Below are positions 32,118 through 41,493 of a stretch of 64,000 nt of DNA, piece after piece. Numbering within the stretch: the stretch's first letter is position 1; each line of letters opens with the position of its first letter. The DNA lies in assembly GCA_963771015.1 (NCBI GenBank), contig CAVYRN010000005.1:124001-188000 (forward strand). The letters run 5' to 3'. Under the pieces are notes generated by a model, which worked only from the letters and a program-made list of their open reading frames with translations, made no database searches and was not told where the DNA came from. The position numbers were made by a program, and so were the translations under genes. The stretch comes from CAVSJJ01 sp963771015 (GTDB lineage Bacteria > Actinomycetota > Actinomycetes > Actinomycetales > Dermatophilaceae).

Positions 32118-33892
32118 TGTCGCCGCTGCTCGGCCGCACCGACCACACGGCGCGCACGCTGCCCATCGCGCCGCGCACGGTAGTGCTGGCGCACGCCCGG
32201 GCGCTGACCCGTGAGCACCGGCGACCACTCCTCCGGGTGCTGGGATGGCACGGCATCGCGGCGCTCGTCGGGCTCGTCGGCCCCTGGGTCATCGGCCGCA
32301 TCGTCCAGGAGGTGACGAGCGGGGTCGGCGGAACCGGCCGGATCGACGTCCTCATCGGCGTTCTCGGCGGCGCGATCCTTGCCCAGACGGTGCTGACCTG
32401 GGGGGCCCGCCGGGCGTCCTTCATCCTCGCGGAGCGGATCTTCGCGGACCTGCGCGAGGGGTTCATCACCTCGGCGGTGCGGCTGCCGCTGTCGGTCGTC
32501 GAGCGGGCGGGTACGGGCGACCTCGTCGCGCGCACGACGAACGACATCGATGCCCTGGCCCGGGTCATCCGGTTCGGGATCCCGGCCGTCGTCGTCTCGG
32601 TCACGACCGTGGCGGCGACCGTCGTGGCCGCGATCGTCACCTCGCCGCTCACGGCCCTCGTGCTGCTCCTCGCCCCGCTCGTCCACGTGCCGACGACCCG
32701 GCGCTACCTGCGGCGGGCCGGCGACGGCTACCTGTGGGAGCACGCCTCCTACGCCCGGCTCAACGCGGTCGCGGCCGAGACGGTCGAGGGTGCCCGGACC
32801 ATGGACGCGCTCGGGCTGCAGCGGGTCCGGGGGCGCCGGTTCGACGAGGCGCTGCAGGAGTGCTGGACGGCCGAGCGCTACAACCTGGGCCTGCGGCTGA
32901 GGTGGTTCCCGTGGCTCGAGGTGGGCTTCTTCCTGCCGGTCGCGGGCGCGGTCCTCTGGGGTGGCTGGCTCGCCCTGAGCGGCCACGTCACGGTCGGCGC
33001 CGCCACGGCGGTGACCCTCTATGTCCAGCAGATGCTCGACCCGCTCGGTGAGCTCATCTCCTGGCTCGATGAGATCCAGTTCGCCGCGACGTCGCTCTCG
33101 CGCATCCTCGGCGTCGGCGAGGTGCCGCCGGACCGGACGGCCACCGGGGAGGTCCCGGTGGGCGACGACCTCGCCGTCGACGAGGTGACATACGCCTACC
33201 GCGCCGGCCGCGATGTCCTCCACGGGGTGAGCCTGGACCTCAAGCCCGGCGAACGCCTCGCCATCGTCGGACCGTCCGGGGCCGGCAAGTCGACCCTCGG
33301 GCGGCTCATGGCCGGCATCGACGGGCCGCGCGGAGGCCGGATCACCGTGGGCGGGGTCGCGCTCGTCGACCTTGAGCTGCCGGTGCTGCGCGGCGAGGTC
33401 GCACTGGTCACCCAGGAGCACCACGTCTTCGTCGGCACGCTGCGCGACAACCTGCTGCTCGCCCGACCCGGGGCGGCCGACGACGCGCTGGTCCAGGCCC
33501 TCGCCGCCGTCGACGCACGGGAGTGGGCGCTGGGGCTGCCCGAGGCCCTCGACACCGTCGTCGGCAGCGGCGGGCACCACCTCACCGAGGGCCAGGCCCA
33601 GCAGCTCGCGCTGGCCAGGCTCGTCCTCGCCGACCCGCATACCCTCGTCCTCGACGAGGCGACATCGCTGCTCGACCCGCGCGCCGCTCGCCACCTCGAG
33701 CGCTCCCTCGCCGCCGTCGTCGCCGGCCGGACCGTCGTCGCCATCGCGCACCGGCTGCATACCGCCCACGACGCGGACCGGGTCGCCGTCGTCGAGGCGG
33801 GGCGGATCCGCGAGCTCGGTTCGCACGAGGAGCTGTTGGCGGCCGACGGGTCGTATGCCGCCCTCTGGCGGTCCTGGCGCGACGAGGGCTAG
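32117..33892 (+). CDS. ABC exporter half-transporter, catalytically competent partner
   Basis: 591 residues with exporter transmembrane domain and nucleotide-binding domain. Walker A GPSGAGKST, Q-loop VTQEHHVF, Walker B LVLDEATSLLD and H-loop AIAHRLHTAHD are intact. The signature is altered to LTEGQAQQLALARL. This complements the preceding subunit: one good ATP site would form from this Walker A/B plus the partner's LSGGQ. The start overlaps the upstream stop by one base (TGATG). The substrate is unknown; such heterodimers often export drugs, lipids or peptides. Confidence 0.92.
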   Translation: MSPLLGRTDHTARTLPIAPRTVVLAHARALTREHRRPLLRVLGWHGIAALVGLVGPWVIGRIVQEVTSGVGGTGRIDVLIGVLGGAILAQTVLTWGARRASFILAERIFADLREGFITSAVRLPLSVVERAGTGDLVARTTNDIDALARVIRFGIPAVVVSVTTVAATVVAAIVTSPLTALVLLLAPLVHVPTTRRYLRRAGDGYLWEHASYARLNAVAAETVEGARTMDALGLQRVRGRRFDEALQECWTAERYNLGLRLRWFPWLEVGFFLPVAGAVLWGGWLALSGHVTVGAATAVTLYVQQMLDPLGELISWLDEIQFAATSLSRILGVGEVPPDRTATGEVPVGDDLAVDEVTYAYRAGRDVLHGVSLDLKPGERLAIVGPSGAGKSTLGRLMAGIDGPRGGRITVGGVALVDLELPVLRGEVALVTQEHHVFVGTLRDNLLLARPGAADDALVQALAAVDAREWALGLPEALDTVVGSGGHHLTEGQAQQLALARLVLADPHTLVLDEATSLLDPRAARHLERSLAAVVAGRTVVAIAHRLHTAHDADRVAVVEAGRIRELGSHEELLAADGSYAALWRSWRDEG

Positions 33893-35166
33893 GCGGCCGC
33901 GCGGGAGTCGTCGAAGACGAGGATCGACCCGCCGTAGCAGGCCACCCAGACCCGCTTCTTCGTCGGCTCGTAGGTCACGCCCACCGGGTAGCCGTCGGTC
34001 GGCACGCTCTGGACGATGCTGAAGTCCGACGTGCGGATCTTGACGAGCCGGGCGTCGTCGTAGCTGACGACGTAGAGCGCTCCGCCGTCGCTGCTCATCG
34101 CCATGGACCGCGGCTCACGACCCACCTTGAGGGTGCCGACGACCTTGCGCGTGGCGATGTCGACGGCCGTGACGGTGCCGGAGCCGTTGTTCGTGACGTA
34201 GAGGGTCGTGCCGTCCTTGGACAGCACGAGGTGGCGCGGGCCGTCACCGGTCTTGGCCAGGAGGCTGACCCGGTGCGTCTTGAGGTTGACGGCGACGACC
34301 TTGCCCGAGCCCATGACGGCGACGTACGCGGTCGTGCTGTCCCGGGAGACCGCGATGCCCCGCGGGTGAGCCCCCGGGATCGCGATGGTGGCGATGACCT
34401 TGGCCGTCCTGGCGTCGATGACGGTGAGGTCCATCGAGCACCAGTTCGTCACGAGCACCTGTTTGCCGTTCGGCGTGACGGCGACGTACTTCGGCACCGC
34501 ACCGGCCTTGACGACCTTGGTGACCTCGAACGTGCTCGTGTCGATCTTGTAGACGAAGCTGCGCGAGACCCCCGCGGCGCTCGTGCAGGCGTCCTTCCCC
34601 TCGGGGCTGAAGCCCGCGCCGTACATCGCGTAGTTCGACACCCACGCGACCTTGCCGTTCGGGCTGAACGCCGCCTCGACCGGCGCCCCCTGGGAGGTGC
34701 CCGGGTGGCCCTTGACGCCGTATGCCGCGAGGTCGACGCCATCCTTGATCGTCGCCAGCAGTGCGCCGTCGGCGTCGAAGGCCGAGACGGTGTGGGTGTA
34801 CATCATGTTCTGGGCGAAGACCCGGCCGGTGGACGACGCGACGACCGACTTCGGGGTGAGCTGGCCGGTGAGCCGCTGGATCCGGACGAGCGCGGACTCG
34901 GCGGCCGGGGCCGGGGCGCCCTGCTTGGCATCCGGCGACGGGGCCGGTGCGGGCTTGATGGGGGTGACGTGCTGGGCCGCCTGGGTCTGCTGCGCGGTGG
35001 AGGTCGCGCCGGTCGCGGCCGCGGCACTGGCCTGGCCGGCATCACCGCCGAGCAGGTGGTTGACCCCGAAGCCGGTGACACCGACGACGGAGAGCAGCGC
35101 GACGAGGGCCACCCGCCGACGTCGGACGAAGACGGGGTCGCGCTTGACGGTCATCCGGGTCGTCAT
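33889..35166 (-). CDS. Membrane-anchored YncE-like beta-propeller protein
   Basis: 425 residues. An N-terminal signal anchor (VALVALLSVVGVTGFGVNHLL) and a Pro/Ala/Gln-rich linker precede about seven beta-propeller repeats with the YncE-type YVAVTPNGKQVLVTN / LVLSKDGTTLYVTNNGSGTVTAVD pattern. Likely extracytoplasmic ligand- or protein-binding; no catalytic residues evident. ATG 35166, with GAGGTGA 4-5 bases upstream, is preferred over ATG 35211. Its TAG stop shares CTAG (33889-33892) with the opposing ABC gene. Confidence 0.82.
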   Translation of the reverse strand: MTTRMTVKRDPVFVRRRRVALVALLSVVGVTGFGVNHLLGGDAGQASAAAATGATSTAQQTQAAQHVTPIKPAPAPSPDAKQGAPAPAAESALVRIQRLTGQLTPKSVVASSTGRVFAQNMMYTHTVSAFDADGALLATIKDGVDLAAYGVKGHPGTSQGAPVEAAFSPNGKVAWVSNYAMYGAGFSPEGKDACTSAAGVSRSFVYKIDTSTFEVTKVVKAGAVPKYVAVTPNGKQVLVTNWCSMDLTVIDARTAKVIATIAIPGAHPRGIAVSRDSTTAYVAVMGSGKVVAVNLKTHRVSLLAKTGDGPRHLVLSKDGTTLYVTNNGSGTVTAVDIATRKVVGTLKVGREPRSMAMSSDGGALYVVSYDDARLVKIRTSDFSIVQSVPTDGYPVGVTYEPTKKRVWVACYGGSILVFDDSRAAA

Positions 35167-35326
35167 TCGGTCACCTCGTGAGTCAACCGGTGGGTACCTT
35201 GCTGCACTCATGCCTCGATAGGCTCACCAGTCACAGTAGGTGACGCCCGTCTCAGCTTCGGTGAGGCGCACCGGCGCGGCAGCACTCCGTGCCCGGGGGT
35301 CCCTGCACGTATGGGCGGCGGGTCCG

Positions 35327-35797
35327 TCAGGGGTAGCCGTCGATGAGGAAGACCGGCGTCTGCGCGGCGACCCGCTCGAACTCCCCCACCGGCGCGCGAC
35401 GGTCGACCGGGATGTGCGCCCGCCCGCCGGGGACCTTCTCCAGATAGCGCTTGATGATCGGCGCGCGGCTCCCGACCGGGATCTCGGTGGCGGTCACCGG
35501 ATGCCGCCCCCGCCGCAGGATCGTGGCGTGGCCGTCGGCGGCACGGAGGTTCTTCGTCCAGTTGCAGTCACCGAGCATGCTGACGAGGTACCAGCGGCCG
35601 CCGACGTCGGCCAGGCCGAGAGGCAGCCGGATCGGCCTGCCGCTGGTACGCCCGACGACCTCGAGGATGACCCAACGCTTGGGGGTGACCCCCCACGGAA
35701 CGGCTCGGTTGTAGAGGCGGACGTAGGCGCGGGCGGTCGCGTTGGCCGTGCCACCCGCATACATCTGCCGAAGCCGTTCCTGCTGTCGCCGACCCAT
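35327..35797 (-). CDS. Deazaflavin (F420)-dependent nitroreductase/quinone reductase-family protein
   Basis: 156 residues of the Ddn/PF04075 split-barrel family. Conserved VVGRTSGRPIRLPLGLADVGGRWYLVSMLGDCNWTKNLRAA and the later IPVGSRAPIIKRYL are visible. Members use reduced F420 to reduce quinones or nitro compounds. F420 use would fit the CofE-like domain attached to AsnB, though no F420 biosynthesis genes are otherwise seen here. Start is ATG 35797. It lies alone between the YncE-like gene and the HNH gene. Confidence 0.82.
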   Translation of the reverse strand: MGRRQQERLRQMYAGGTANATARAYVRLYNRAVPWGVTPKRWVILEVVGRTSGRPIRLPLGLADVGGRWYLVSMLGDCNWTKNLRAADGHATILRRGRHPVTATEIPVGSRAPIIKRYLEKVPGGRAHIPVDRRAPVGEFERVAAQTPVFLIDGYP

Positions 35798-35946
35798 GCC
35801 GACATTCTGCCGCGCCGGTGGGACGGGGGCGATGGGAGCAGAGTACCGAACGGTTCCACTGGGGCTTCTGGTACGGCGAATGGCGTTGCGCCACAGCCGT
35901 GTTGGGCCGAACCGGGCTGTCGGTGGTCGCCTCTACGGTAGGAGTC

Positions 35947-37221
35947 ATGTCAGGTGAGACGGGAGCAGTGCCCGACCCGGTGGAGCCGGCCGGGCTGGCG
36001 CTGCTGCGGGCCGCCGTGGTCGCGGTGGAGAAGTCCGCCGCGGAGCCGGCCTGGCCGCTGTCCGGGGCCGAGCTGGCCGAGGCGATGAGCCTCATCGGGC
36101 GGCTGAGGGCGAACAGCGATCGGGTCGAGGTCGCAACGGTGGCCGAGGCCCTGGACCGCGGCCTGCCCACCGATCACGGCTGGGGGACCGTCGACTGGAT
36201 CGTCCGGACCGAGTCGGCGGCCGCCCCCGGACCGTCGGCCGGCCACGCCGCAAGGGTCAAGCGGGTCGCCGAGGCCACCTCCCGGCGCCGCCCCGGCTCG
36301 AGCGAACCGGCCGGCGAGCTCAACGCCGCGTGCGCGGCATACGCCGCCGGGGCCCTGTCGCTGACCGAGGCCGACCAACTGCTCCGCTTCGTCGCCGACG
36401 TCGAACGCGTCGCCGACCCCGAGCAGGTGACCGCCGACCTGACGGTGCTCGTCGAGTCCGCACCCAGCCTCACCGAGCGCGAGCTCGCCACCGCCATCCG
36501 GTATGCCGTCCGCCTCCTCACGCCCTCCACCCGGCTTGAGCGCGAGGAGGAGACCCTGCGTGGTGCCCGGTCCCTCACCAAACGGCCCGGGCCGGCCGGG
36601 CTGGCCGAGTACCGCCTCGTCCTCGACCCCGACGGCGCCGCCACGATCGACGCCGCCGTCGCCGCCCTGTCCGCCCCCGTCCCTGGACCGGACGGTCAAC
36701 CGGACCTGCGCCCGGCGACCCTGCGGCGCGCCGACGCCCTCGTCGACCTCGTGGCGCGCGCCGTCTCCGCATCCGACGGTCTGCCGACCACGGACCGGGC
36801 CCAGGTCGTTGTCACCATGAGCATCGACCAGCTCACCGACGCGCTCGACGCCCGCGGTGGCGGCCTCACCGGCACCGGCGAGATCCTCTCCCCCGCCGCG
36901 GTGCGCCGGATCGCCTGTGACGCCGGCATCATCCCGATGGTGCTCGGCTCCCGGGGGGAGGCCCTCGACCTGGGCCGGAAGGTCCGGCTCTTCACCCCCC
37001 GCCAACGCCTCCTGCTCTGGCGCCGCGACGGCGGCTGCTCCTACCCCGGCTGCACGATCCCGGCAGCCTGGACCCGGGCCCACCATGTGCGGCACTGGGC
37101 CGACGGTGGTCCCACCGACATCTCGAACGCCGCCCTGCTCTGCCAGCGCCACCACACCCATGTCCACGTCCACGGACTTTCCGCCACCGTGACGGATGCC
37201 GGCGTCACCTGGCACCTCTAG
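35947..37221 (+). CDS. DUF222 protein with C-terminal HNH endonuclease domain (13E12-like)
   Basis: 424 residues from ATG 35947, with TACGGT (35934-35939) 7 bases upstream. The DUF222 region is followed by an HNH nuclease motif: CSYPGCTIPAAWTRAHHVRHWADGGPTDISNAALLCQRHHTHVH, with zinc-binding cysteines and catalytic histidines. Such proteins occur in many copies in actinobacterial genomes, related to the REP13E12 family of mycobacteria. The biological role is unsettled. No flanking repeats or intein signs seen. Confidence 0.88.
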   Translation: MSGETGAVPDPVEPAGLALLRAAVVAVEKSAAEPAWPLSGAELAEAMSLIGRLRANSDRVEVATVAEALDRGLPTDHGWGTVDWIVRTESAAAPGPSAGHAARVKRVAEATSRRRPGSSEPAGELNAACAAYAAGALSLTEADQLLRFVADVERVADPEQVTADLTVLVESAPSLTERELATAIRYAVRLLTPSTRLEREEETLRGARSLTKRPGPAGLAEYRLVLDPDGAATIDAAVAALSAPVPGPDGQPDLRPATLRRADALVDLVARAVSASDGLPTTDRAQVVVTMSIDQLTDALDARGGGLTGTGEILSPAAVRRIACDAGIIPMVLGSRGEALDLGRKVRLFTPRQRLLLWRRDGGCSYPGCTIPAAWTRAHHVRHWADGGPTDISNAALLCQRHHTHVHVHGLSATVTDAGVTWHL

Positions 37222-37236
37222 CGGCCCCGCCCCACA

Positions 37237-37254
37237 CCCCGCCCCCGGGCGGGG
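37237..37254. terminator. GC hairpin between convergent genes
   Basis: CCCCGCCC (37237-37244) pairs with GGGCGGGG (37247-37254); sterically about seven pairs with a 4-base loop. It lies 16 bases after the HNH gene stop. Confidence 0.5.
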
Positions 37255-37371
37255 TCACTGCCATGCCCAGGGGCGCACCGGACGCGGCCCACGCGGCAGA
37301 TGGCTGGGCGCGGGCGCAGGCACACCAGCGGACGTGGCCAGGCGGCATACGGGCCGGCGGTTGCCTCGCGG

Positions 37372-37899
37372 TCAGAGCGCGCGGCCGGCGAACGCGGCGA
37401 TGCGCTCGTAGACGTTCGCACCCTCGGGCGCGGGCTGCTCGGGCCCGAACGCCGACCCACGCCGGTCCGGGGTGAGCGCGCCCCGGAGGAACGCCAGTCC
37501 TCGCTCGGCCACCTCGGCGTCCAGGTCGTCCGTCGACAGCCCGAGGGCCGTCGCGAGGTCCCAGGTGTGCACGGCCATCTCGGCGGACTGCCAGTCCGGG
37601 CCCGGCTGGGCGCCGGGGTTGGCCTCCCAGGCCCGCAGCAGGTCCGCGACATGTCGCCGGTACGCAGTGACCGGCTCGCCATGATGTGGTGTCGGCTGCG
37701 TCCAGTCGACCTTCTCCCCCCGGACCAGGGTGGCGAAGGACGCGGGATCCTGGACGACGTGGTCGACGAGGTCACCCACGGTCCACTCCGAGCAGGGCGT
37801 CACCGCCGCCAGCCCGTCGGCCGGCACCTCCTCGAGGACCGCGAGGAGCTGGTCGAGCCCCCGCGACAGGATGGCAAGTGCCGTCTCGTGCTCGCTCAT
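37372..37899 (-). CDS. TIGR03086-family protein (DinB-like, maleylpyruvate-isomerase N-terminal fold)
   Basis: 175 residues. The four-helix bundle signature VTPCSEWTVGDLVDHVV near residue 40 and AVHTWDLATALG near residue 115 identify the mycothiol-dependent maleylpyruvate isomerase / TIGR03086 group. Members are thought to act as thiol-dependent metalloenzymes; the metal-ligand histidines are those in DLVDHV and AVHTWD. Start is ATG 37899; the longer frame upstream has poor composition. Confidence 0.82.
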   Translation of the reverse strand: MSEHETALAILSRGLDQLLAVLEEVPADGLAAVTPCSEWTVGDLVDHVVQDPASFATLVRGEKVDWTQPTPHHGEPVTAYRRHVADLLRAWEANPGAQPGPDWQSAEMAVHTWDLATALGLSTDDLDAEVAERGLAFLRGALTPDRRGSAFGPEQPAPEGANVYERIAAFAGRAL

Positions 37900-37972
37900 C
37901 CGGCCACGGAACCACGCCACCCTCGGCGGCGCAACACCGACGGTCTCTCCCTCCCCCACGAAGCCGCCGCGT

Positions 37973-38028
37973 GAGAGGAGGCAACATGCCGAGGACGAGA
38001 CACGGCCCTCGGCGTGTTGCCTCCTCTC
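37973..38028 (-). terminator. Long terminator hairpin downstream of the GMC oxidoreductase
   Basis: A 22-bp stem (37973-37994 with 38007-38028, one G-U pair) closes a 12-base loop, 44 bases after the oxidoreductase stop. It is one of the longest stems in the window. Confidence 0.75.
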
Positions 38029-38071
38029 AGTCGAGGGTTGCTCCTTCCGAGCCCCGGACCCCACCGACCCG

Positions 38072-39862
38072 TCAGGACACCACGGCGCTGGCGTGCGTGA
38101 AGCGAGCAACCGCCGCCCGCCGCGGCGCCACCGCCGACACCCGCTCGTATGCCGTCCCCTGCGCCGGCCGCGGGTCGGCATCCCCGGCATTCGGCCACAG
38201 GGACATCGCCCGCTCGGCCTGGGCGGTGATGGTCAGCGACGGGTTGACCCCGAGGTTCGCCGACACCGCCGAGCCGTCGACGACCGAGATCCCCGGGTAC
38301 CCCCACAGCCGCTGGTACGGGTCGACAACCCCACCCTCGGGCGAGTCGGAGATCGGTGCCCCGCCGAGGAAGTGCGCGGTGAGGGGCACGTCGAAGACCT
38401 CGCTCCAGGCCCCGCCCGCGACGGTGTACTCGCCCGTCGCCTCGGCCAGCCGCCCGGCGACGGCCCGCATCGAGTCGTGCCCCGCAGGGATGTAGGTCGG
38501 GTTCGGCTCGCCGTGCCCCTGGGTCGAGGTGAGGCTCCGGCCGCCGAGACGGCCCCGCCGCCCCGAGACGCGCAGCGAGTTGTCCCGGGTCTGCATGATG
38601 AGCCCGATGACGGTCCGTTCGCTCCACCGCCGCGCCGTCGGCATGATCCGGAGTAACTCCTGCGGGTCGCGGTAGAGCACCCGGAGGAACTCCAGCGGCC
38701 GCGATCGACCGGTGTCACCGGGGACGAGGAGCGTCGACAGCAGCCCCATGGCGTTCGAGCCCTTGCCGTATCGGACGTTCTCGACGTGGGTGTCCTCGTC
38801 GGGGTGGAACGAGGTCGTGATCGCCACCCCGCGGGTGAGGTCGACCTCACGCGGCACCCCCTCCGTCACCGACCCGAGCAGCGCCTCGGAGTTGGTGCGC
38901 GTGAGGTGGCCGAGCCGGTCGGAGAGCCGCGGCAGCTCGCCGATGTCCTTCATCGCGTGGAGCAGCTTCTGGGTTCCCCAGGCCCCCGCCGCGACGACGA
39001 CATGGCGTGCCGTGATGACGCGGGGGTCCGTGCGCACCCAGGCGCCGGTCCGCTCGTGGAGAACCCGATAGACCGGGTATGCCGTCTGCTCGCCGTCCGC
39101 GGCCTCGGCGTCGGCGGCCGCCTGCTCGCCGTCCGCCGAGCCCCCGCCGTCGGTGCCCGGCACGACGCCCAGCCGGGTCACCGTGCGGAGCGGCTCGATC
39201 GTCACCCCGAGCGACTCGGCCAGGGCGAGGTAGTTCTTGACGAGGGTGTTCTTCGCCCCGACCCGGCAGCCGACCATGCAGTTGCCACACTCGGTACACC
39301 CCGTCCGGGACGGCCCGGCACCCCCGAAGTACGGGTCGGCGACAGTCTCGTCGGGTCGGCCGAAATAGACCCCGACCGGCGTCTTGCGGAAGGTCTCGGG
39401 AACGCCGAGGTCGGCCGCGGCCTGCTCCATGACCCGCTCGACGGGCCCGTCGCACGGGTTGGTGACGACGCCGAGCATCGTCGAGGCGACGGCATAGTGC
39501 GGGCGGAGCTCGTCCTCCCAGTCGGTGATGTCGCCCCACTGCCGGTCCTGGAAGAACCGCGCCGGCGGCACATAGAGGGTGTTGGCGTAGTTGAGCGACC
39601 CGCCGCCGACGCCCGCGCCGGCGAGGATGAGGACGTCGGGCAGCTTGTGGATCCGCTGGACCCCGTAGCACCCCAGCCGCGGCGCCCACAGGTAGTTGCG
39701 GACGTCCCACGAGGTCCGCGCGAAGTCCTCGTCGGCGAAGCGCCGTCCGGCCTCGAGCATGTGGACCGAGTAGCCCTTCTCGGCCAGCCGCAACGCAGCG
39801 ACCGACCCGCCGAACCCCGTGCCGATGACGACGACGTCGACATCCGGTTCGATGTCGGTCAC
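38072..39862 (-). CDS. GMC-family oxidoreductase (cholesterol-oxidase-like)
   Basis: 596 residues. The FAD-binding Rossmann motif VVVIGTGFGGSVAALRLAEKG is near the start, with GAGVGGGSLNYANTLY and the C-terminal GYPGISVVDGSAVSANLGVNPSLTITAQAERA. A four-cysteine stretch (CTECGNCMVGC) is also present, as in the ChoD-like actinobacterial group. M. tuberculosis choD is likewise adjacent to guaB3. The substrate is an alcohol, possibly a sterol, but this is not provable here. ATG 39862 overlaps the aldehyde dehydrogenase stop by 4 bases. Confidence 0.88.
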   Translation of the reverse strand: MTDIEPDVDVVVIGTGFGGSVAALRLAEKGYSVHMLEAGRRFADEDFARTSWDVRNYLWAPRLGCYGVQRIHKLPDVLILAGAGVGGGSLNYANTLYVPPARFFQDRQWGDITDWEDELRPHYAVASTMLGVVTNPCDGPVERVMEQAAADLGVPETFRKTPVGVYFGRPDETVADPYFGGAGPSRTGCTECGNCMVGCRVGAKNTLVKNYLALAESLGVTIEPLRTVTRLGVVPGTDGGGSADGEQAAADAEAADGEQTAYPVYRVLHERTGAWVRTDPRVITARHVVVAAGAWGTQKLLHAMKDIGELPRLSDRLGHLTRTNSEALLGSVTEGVPREVDLTRGVAITTSFHPDEDTHVENVRYGKGSNAMGLLSTLLVPGDTGRSRPLEFLRVLYRDPQELLRIMPTARRWSERTVIGLIMQTRDNSLRVSGRRGRLGGRSLTSTQGHGEPNPTYIPAGHDSMRAVAGRLAEATGEYTVAGGAWSEVFDVPLTAHFLGGAPISDSPEGGVVDPYQRLWGYPGISVVDGSAVSANLGVNPSLTITAQAERAMSLWPNAGDADPRPAQGTAYERVSAVAPRRAAVARFTHASAVVS

Positions 39863-41449
39863 CGCAGGCCCATGGCCTTCATGGCCCGCAGCGAGAAGGT
39901 GAGCACCTTCGCGAACATCTCGTCGGACATGCCCGGGAGGCCGCCGAACCCGACGAGGTGCTGGGCCGTGACGTTCTGCGCCTCGGTGTACTTGAGGATC
40001 CCCTCGGCCCCGTGTCGCCGCCCGATCCCGGAGTCCTTCATCCCGCCCATCGGGGCGCCGACGCTGCCCCAGGCCGCGGCATACCCCTCGTTGATGTTGA
40101 CCGTCCCGGTCCGGATCCGCGCCGCGATGGCCCGGCCGCGCGCGACGTCACGGGTCCAGATCGAGGCGTTGAGGCCGTACTCGGTGTCGTTGGCCAGCTC
40201 GACCGCCTCGTCGTCGGTGCCGACCCGGTAGATCGACACGACCGGCCCGAAGGTCTCCTCGTTGCGGCAGGCCATGGCCTCGGTGACGCCCTCGAGGACG
40301 GTCGGCTCGTAGACGAACGGCCCGATGTCCGGGCGGGCCTGGCCGCCGGCGAGCAGCGTCGCACCGCTGTTGACGGCGTCCGCAACGTGCCGGGACACCG
40401 TCTGGAGCTGCTGGTCGGAGACGAGGCTGCCCATGTCGTAGCCGTACTCGAGCGCCGTCCCGATCCGCATCTCCTTGACCGCCGCGACGAAGGCCGGGAC
40501 GAACTCGTCGTACACGTCGGTGTGGACGAGCACCCGCTCGGCGCTGATACACAGCTGGCCGGCCGAGGCGAAGCACCCCCGCACGGCGCCCTCGACGGCC
40601 TTGGCGACCGAGGCGTCATCCGCGACATAGAGGCTGTTCTTGCCGCCGAGCTCGAGGCTGTAGCCGACGAGCCGCCGCGCGGCCGACTCGGCGACCCTGC
40701 GCCCGGTCGGCGTCGAGCCGGTGAAGCACACGTAGTCGGTGAGGTCGACGACGGCCTGGCCGGTCGTGGCGCCCGGACCGAGGACGACCTGGAAGACGCC
40801 CTCCGGCAGCCCGGCCTCGACGAGCAGCTCGACGCCGACCAGCGCCGACAGGGAGGACTGCAGGTCGGGCCGCAGGACGACGGCGTTACCGGCCATGAGC
40901 GCCGGCAGCGCGTCGGTGATCGACAGGCTGAGCGGGTAGTTCCACGGGCTGACGATGCCGACGACGCCCTTGGGGCGCCGGCTCTCGACGGCCTGGGAGA
41001 GGATGGGGAACGCCCCGAGGTGCCGGGTGTCGGCGAGGTATGCGCGCTCCGCTGCGGGCGTAGTGCCGGGAGACGATCGCGCAGTCGGCGACCTCCTCGA
41101 AGGCGTGGCTGCGGGCCTTGCCCGACTCGAGCTGGACGATGTCCAGCAGCTCGACCTGCCGGTCGAGGACGAGGTCGTGGAAGCGCAGCAGGATCGCCGC
41201 CCGCCGTTGCAGCGGCGTGCTCGCCCACGACCGCTGGGCGGCCCGGGCCGTCTCGACGGCGACGGCGACGTCCTCGGGCGACGAGATCGGCAGCGTCGCC
41301 AGCGGCGCGTCCGTCATCGGTGTCCGGGTCACCCGGTGCTCGGCGTTGGGACCGGCGACGACCCGCCGGACCAGCCGGCGCGTTCGGGCCGGGTCCACGG
41401 CATACGTGGCGCGGGGATCGGTCTCGGGGTCAGCAATGACGTCGGCCAT
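39859..41449 (-). pseudogene. Succinate-semialdehyde-type aldehyde dehydrogenase with one frameshift
   Basis: Two overlapping frames together encode a complete aldehyde dehydrogenase. The N-terminal part (from 41449, MADVIADPETDPRATY) ends at VSRHYAR. The sequence then continues as AERAYLADTRHLGAFPILSQ in another frame down to 39859. The break is at about 41053, equivalent to one inserted or two missing bases. Catalytic LELGGKNSLYV (Glu) and SAGQLCISAERV (Cys) are intact in the second part. Its end overlaps the GMC gene by 4 bases, so an alcohol-to-acid pair was likely intended. Recent mutation, sequencing error and programmed shift are all possible. Confidence 0.85.
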
Positions 41450-41493
41450 CCCCGCAGGCTACTGACGCGTAGGCCCGCTGAGAAGGGGCCGGC

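Noticed and set aside
36000..37221. Intein or homing-endonuclease interpretation of the HNH domain
   Set aside because: The DUF222-HNH architecture is a known stand-alone family; no splice motifs or interrupted host gene.
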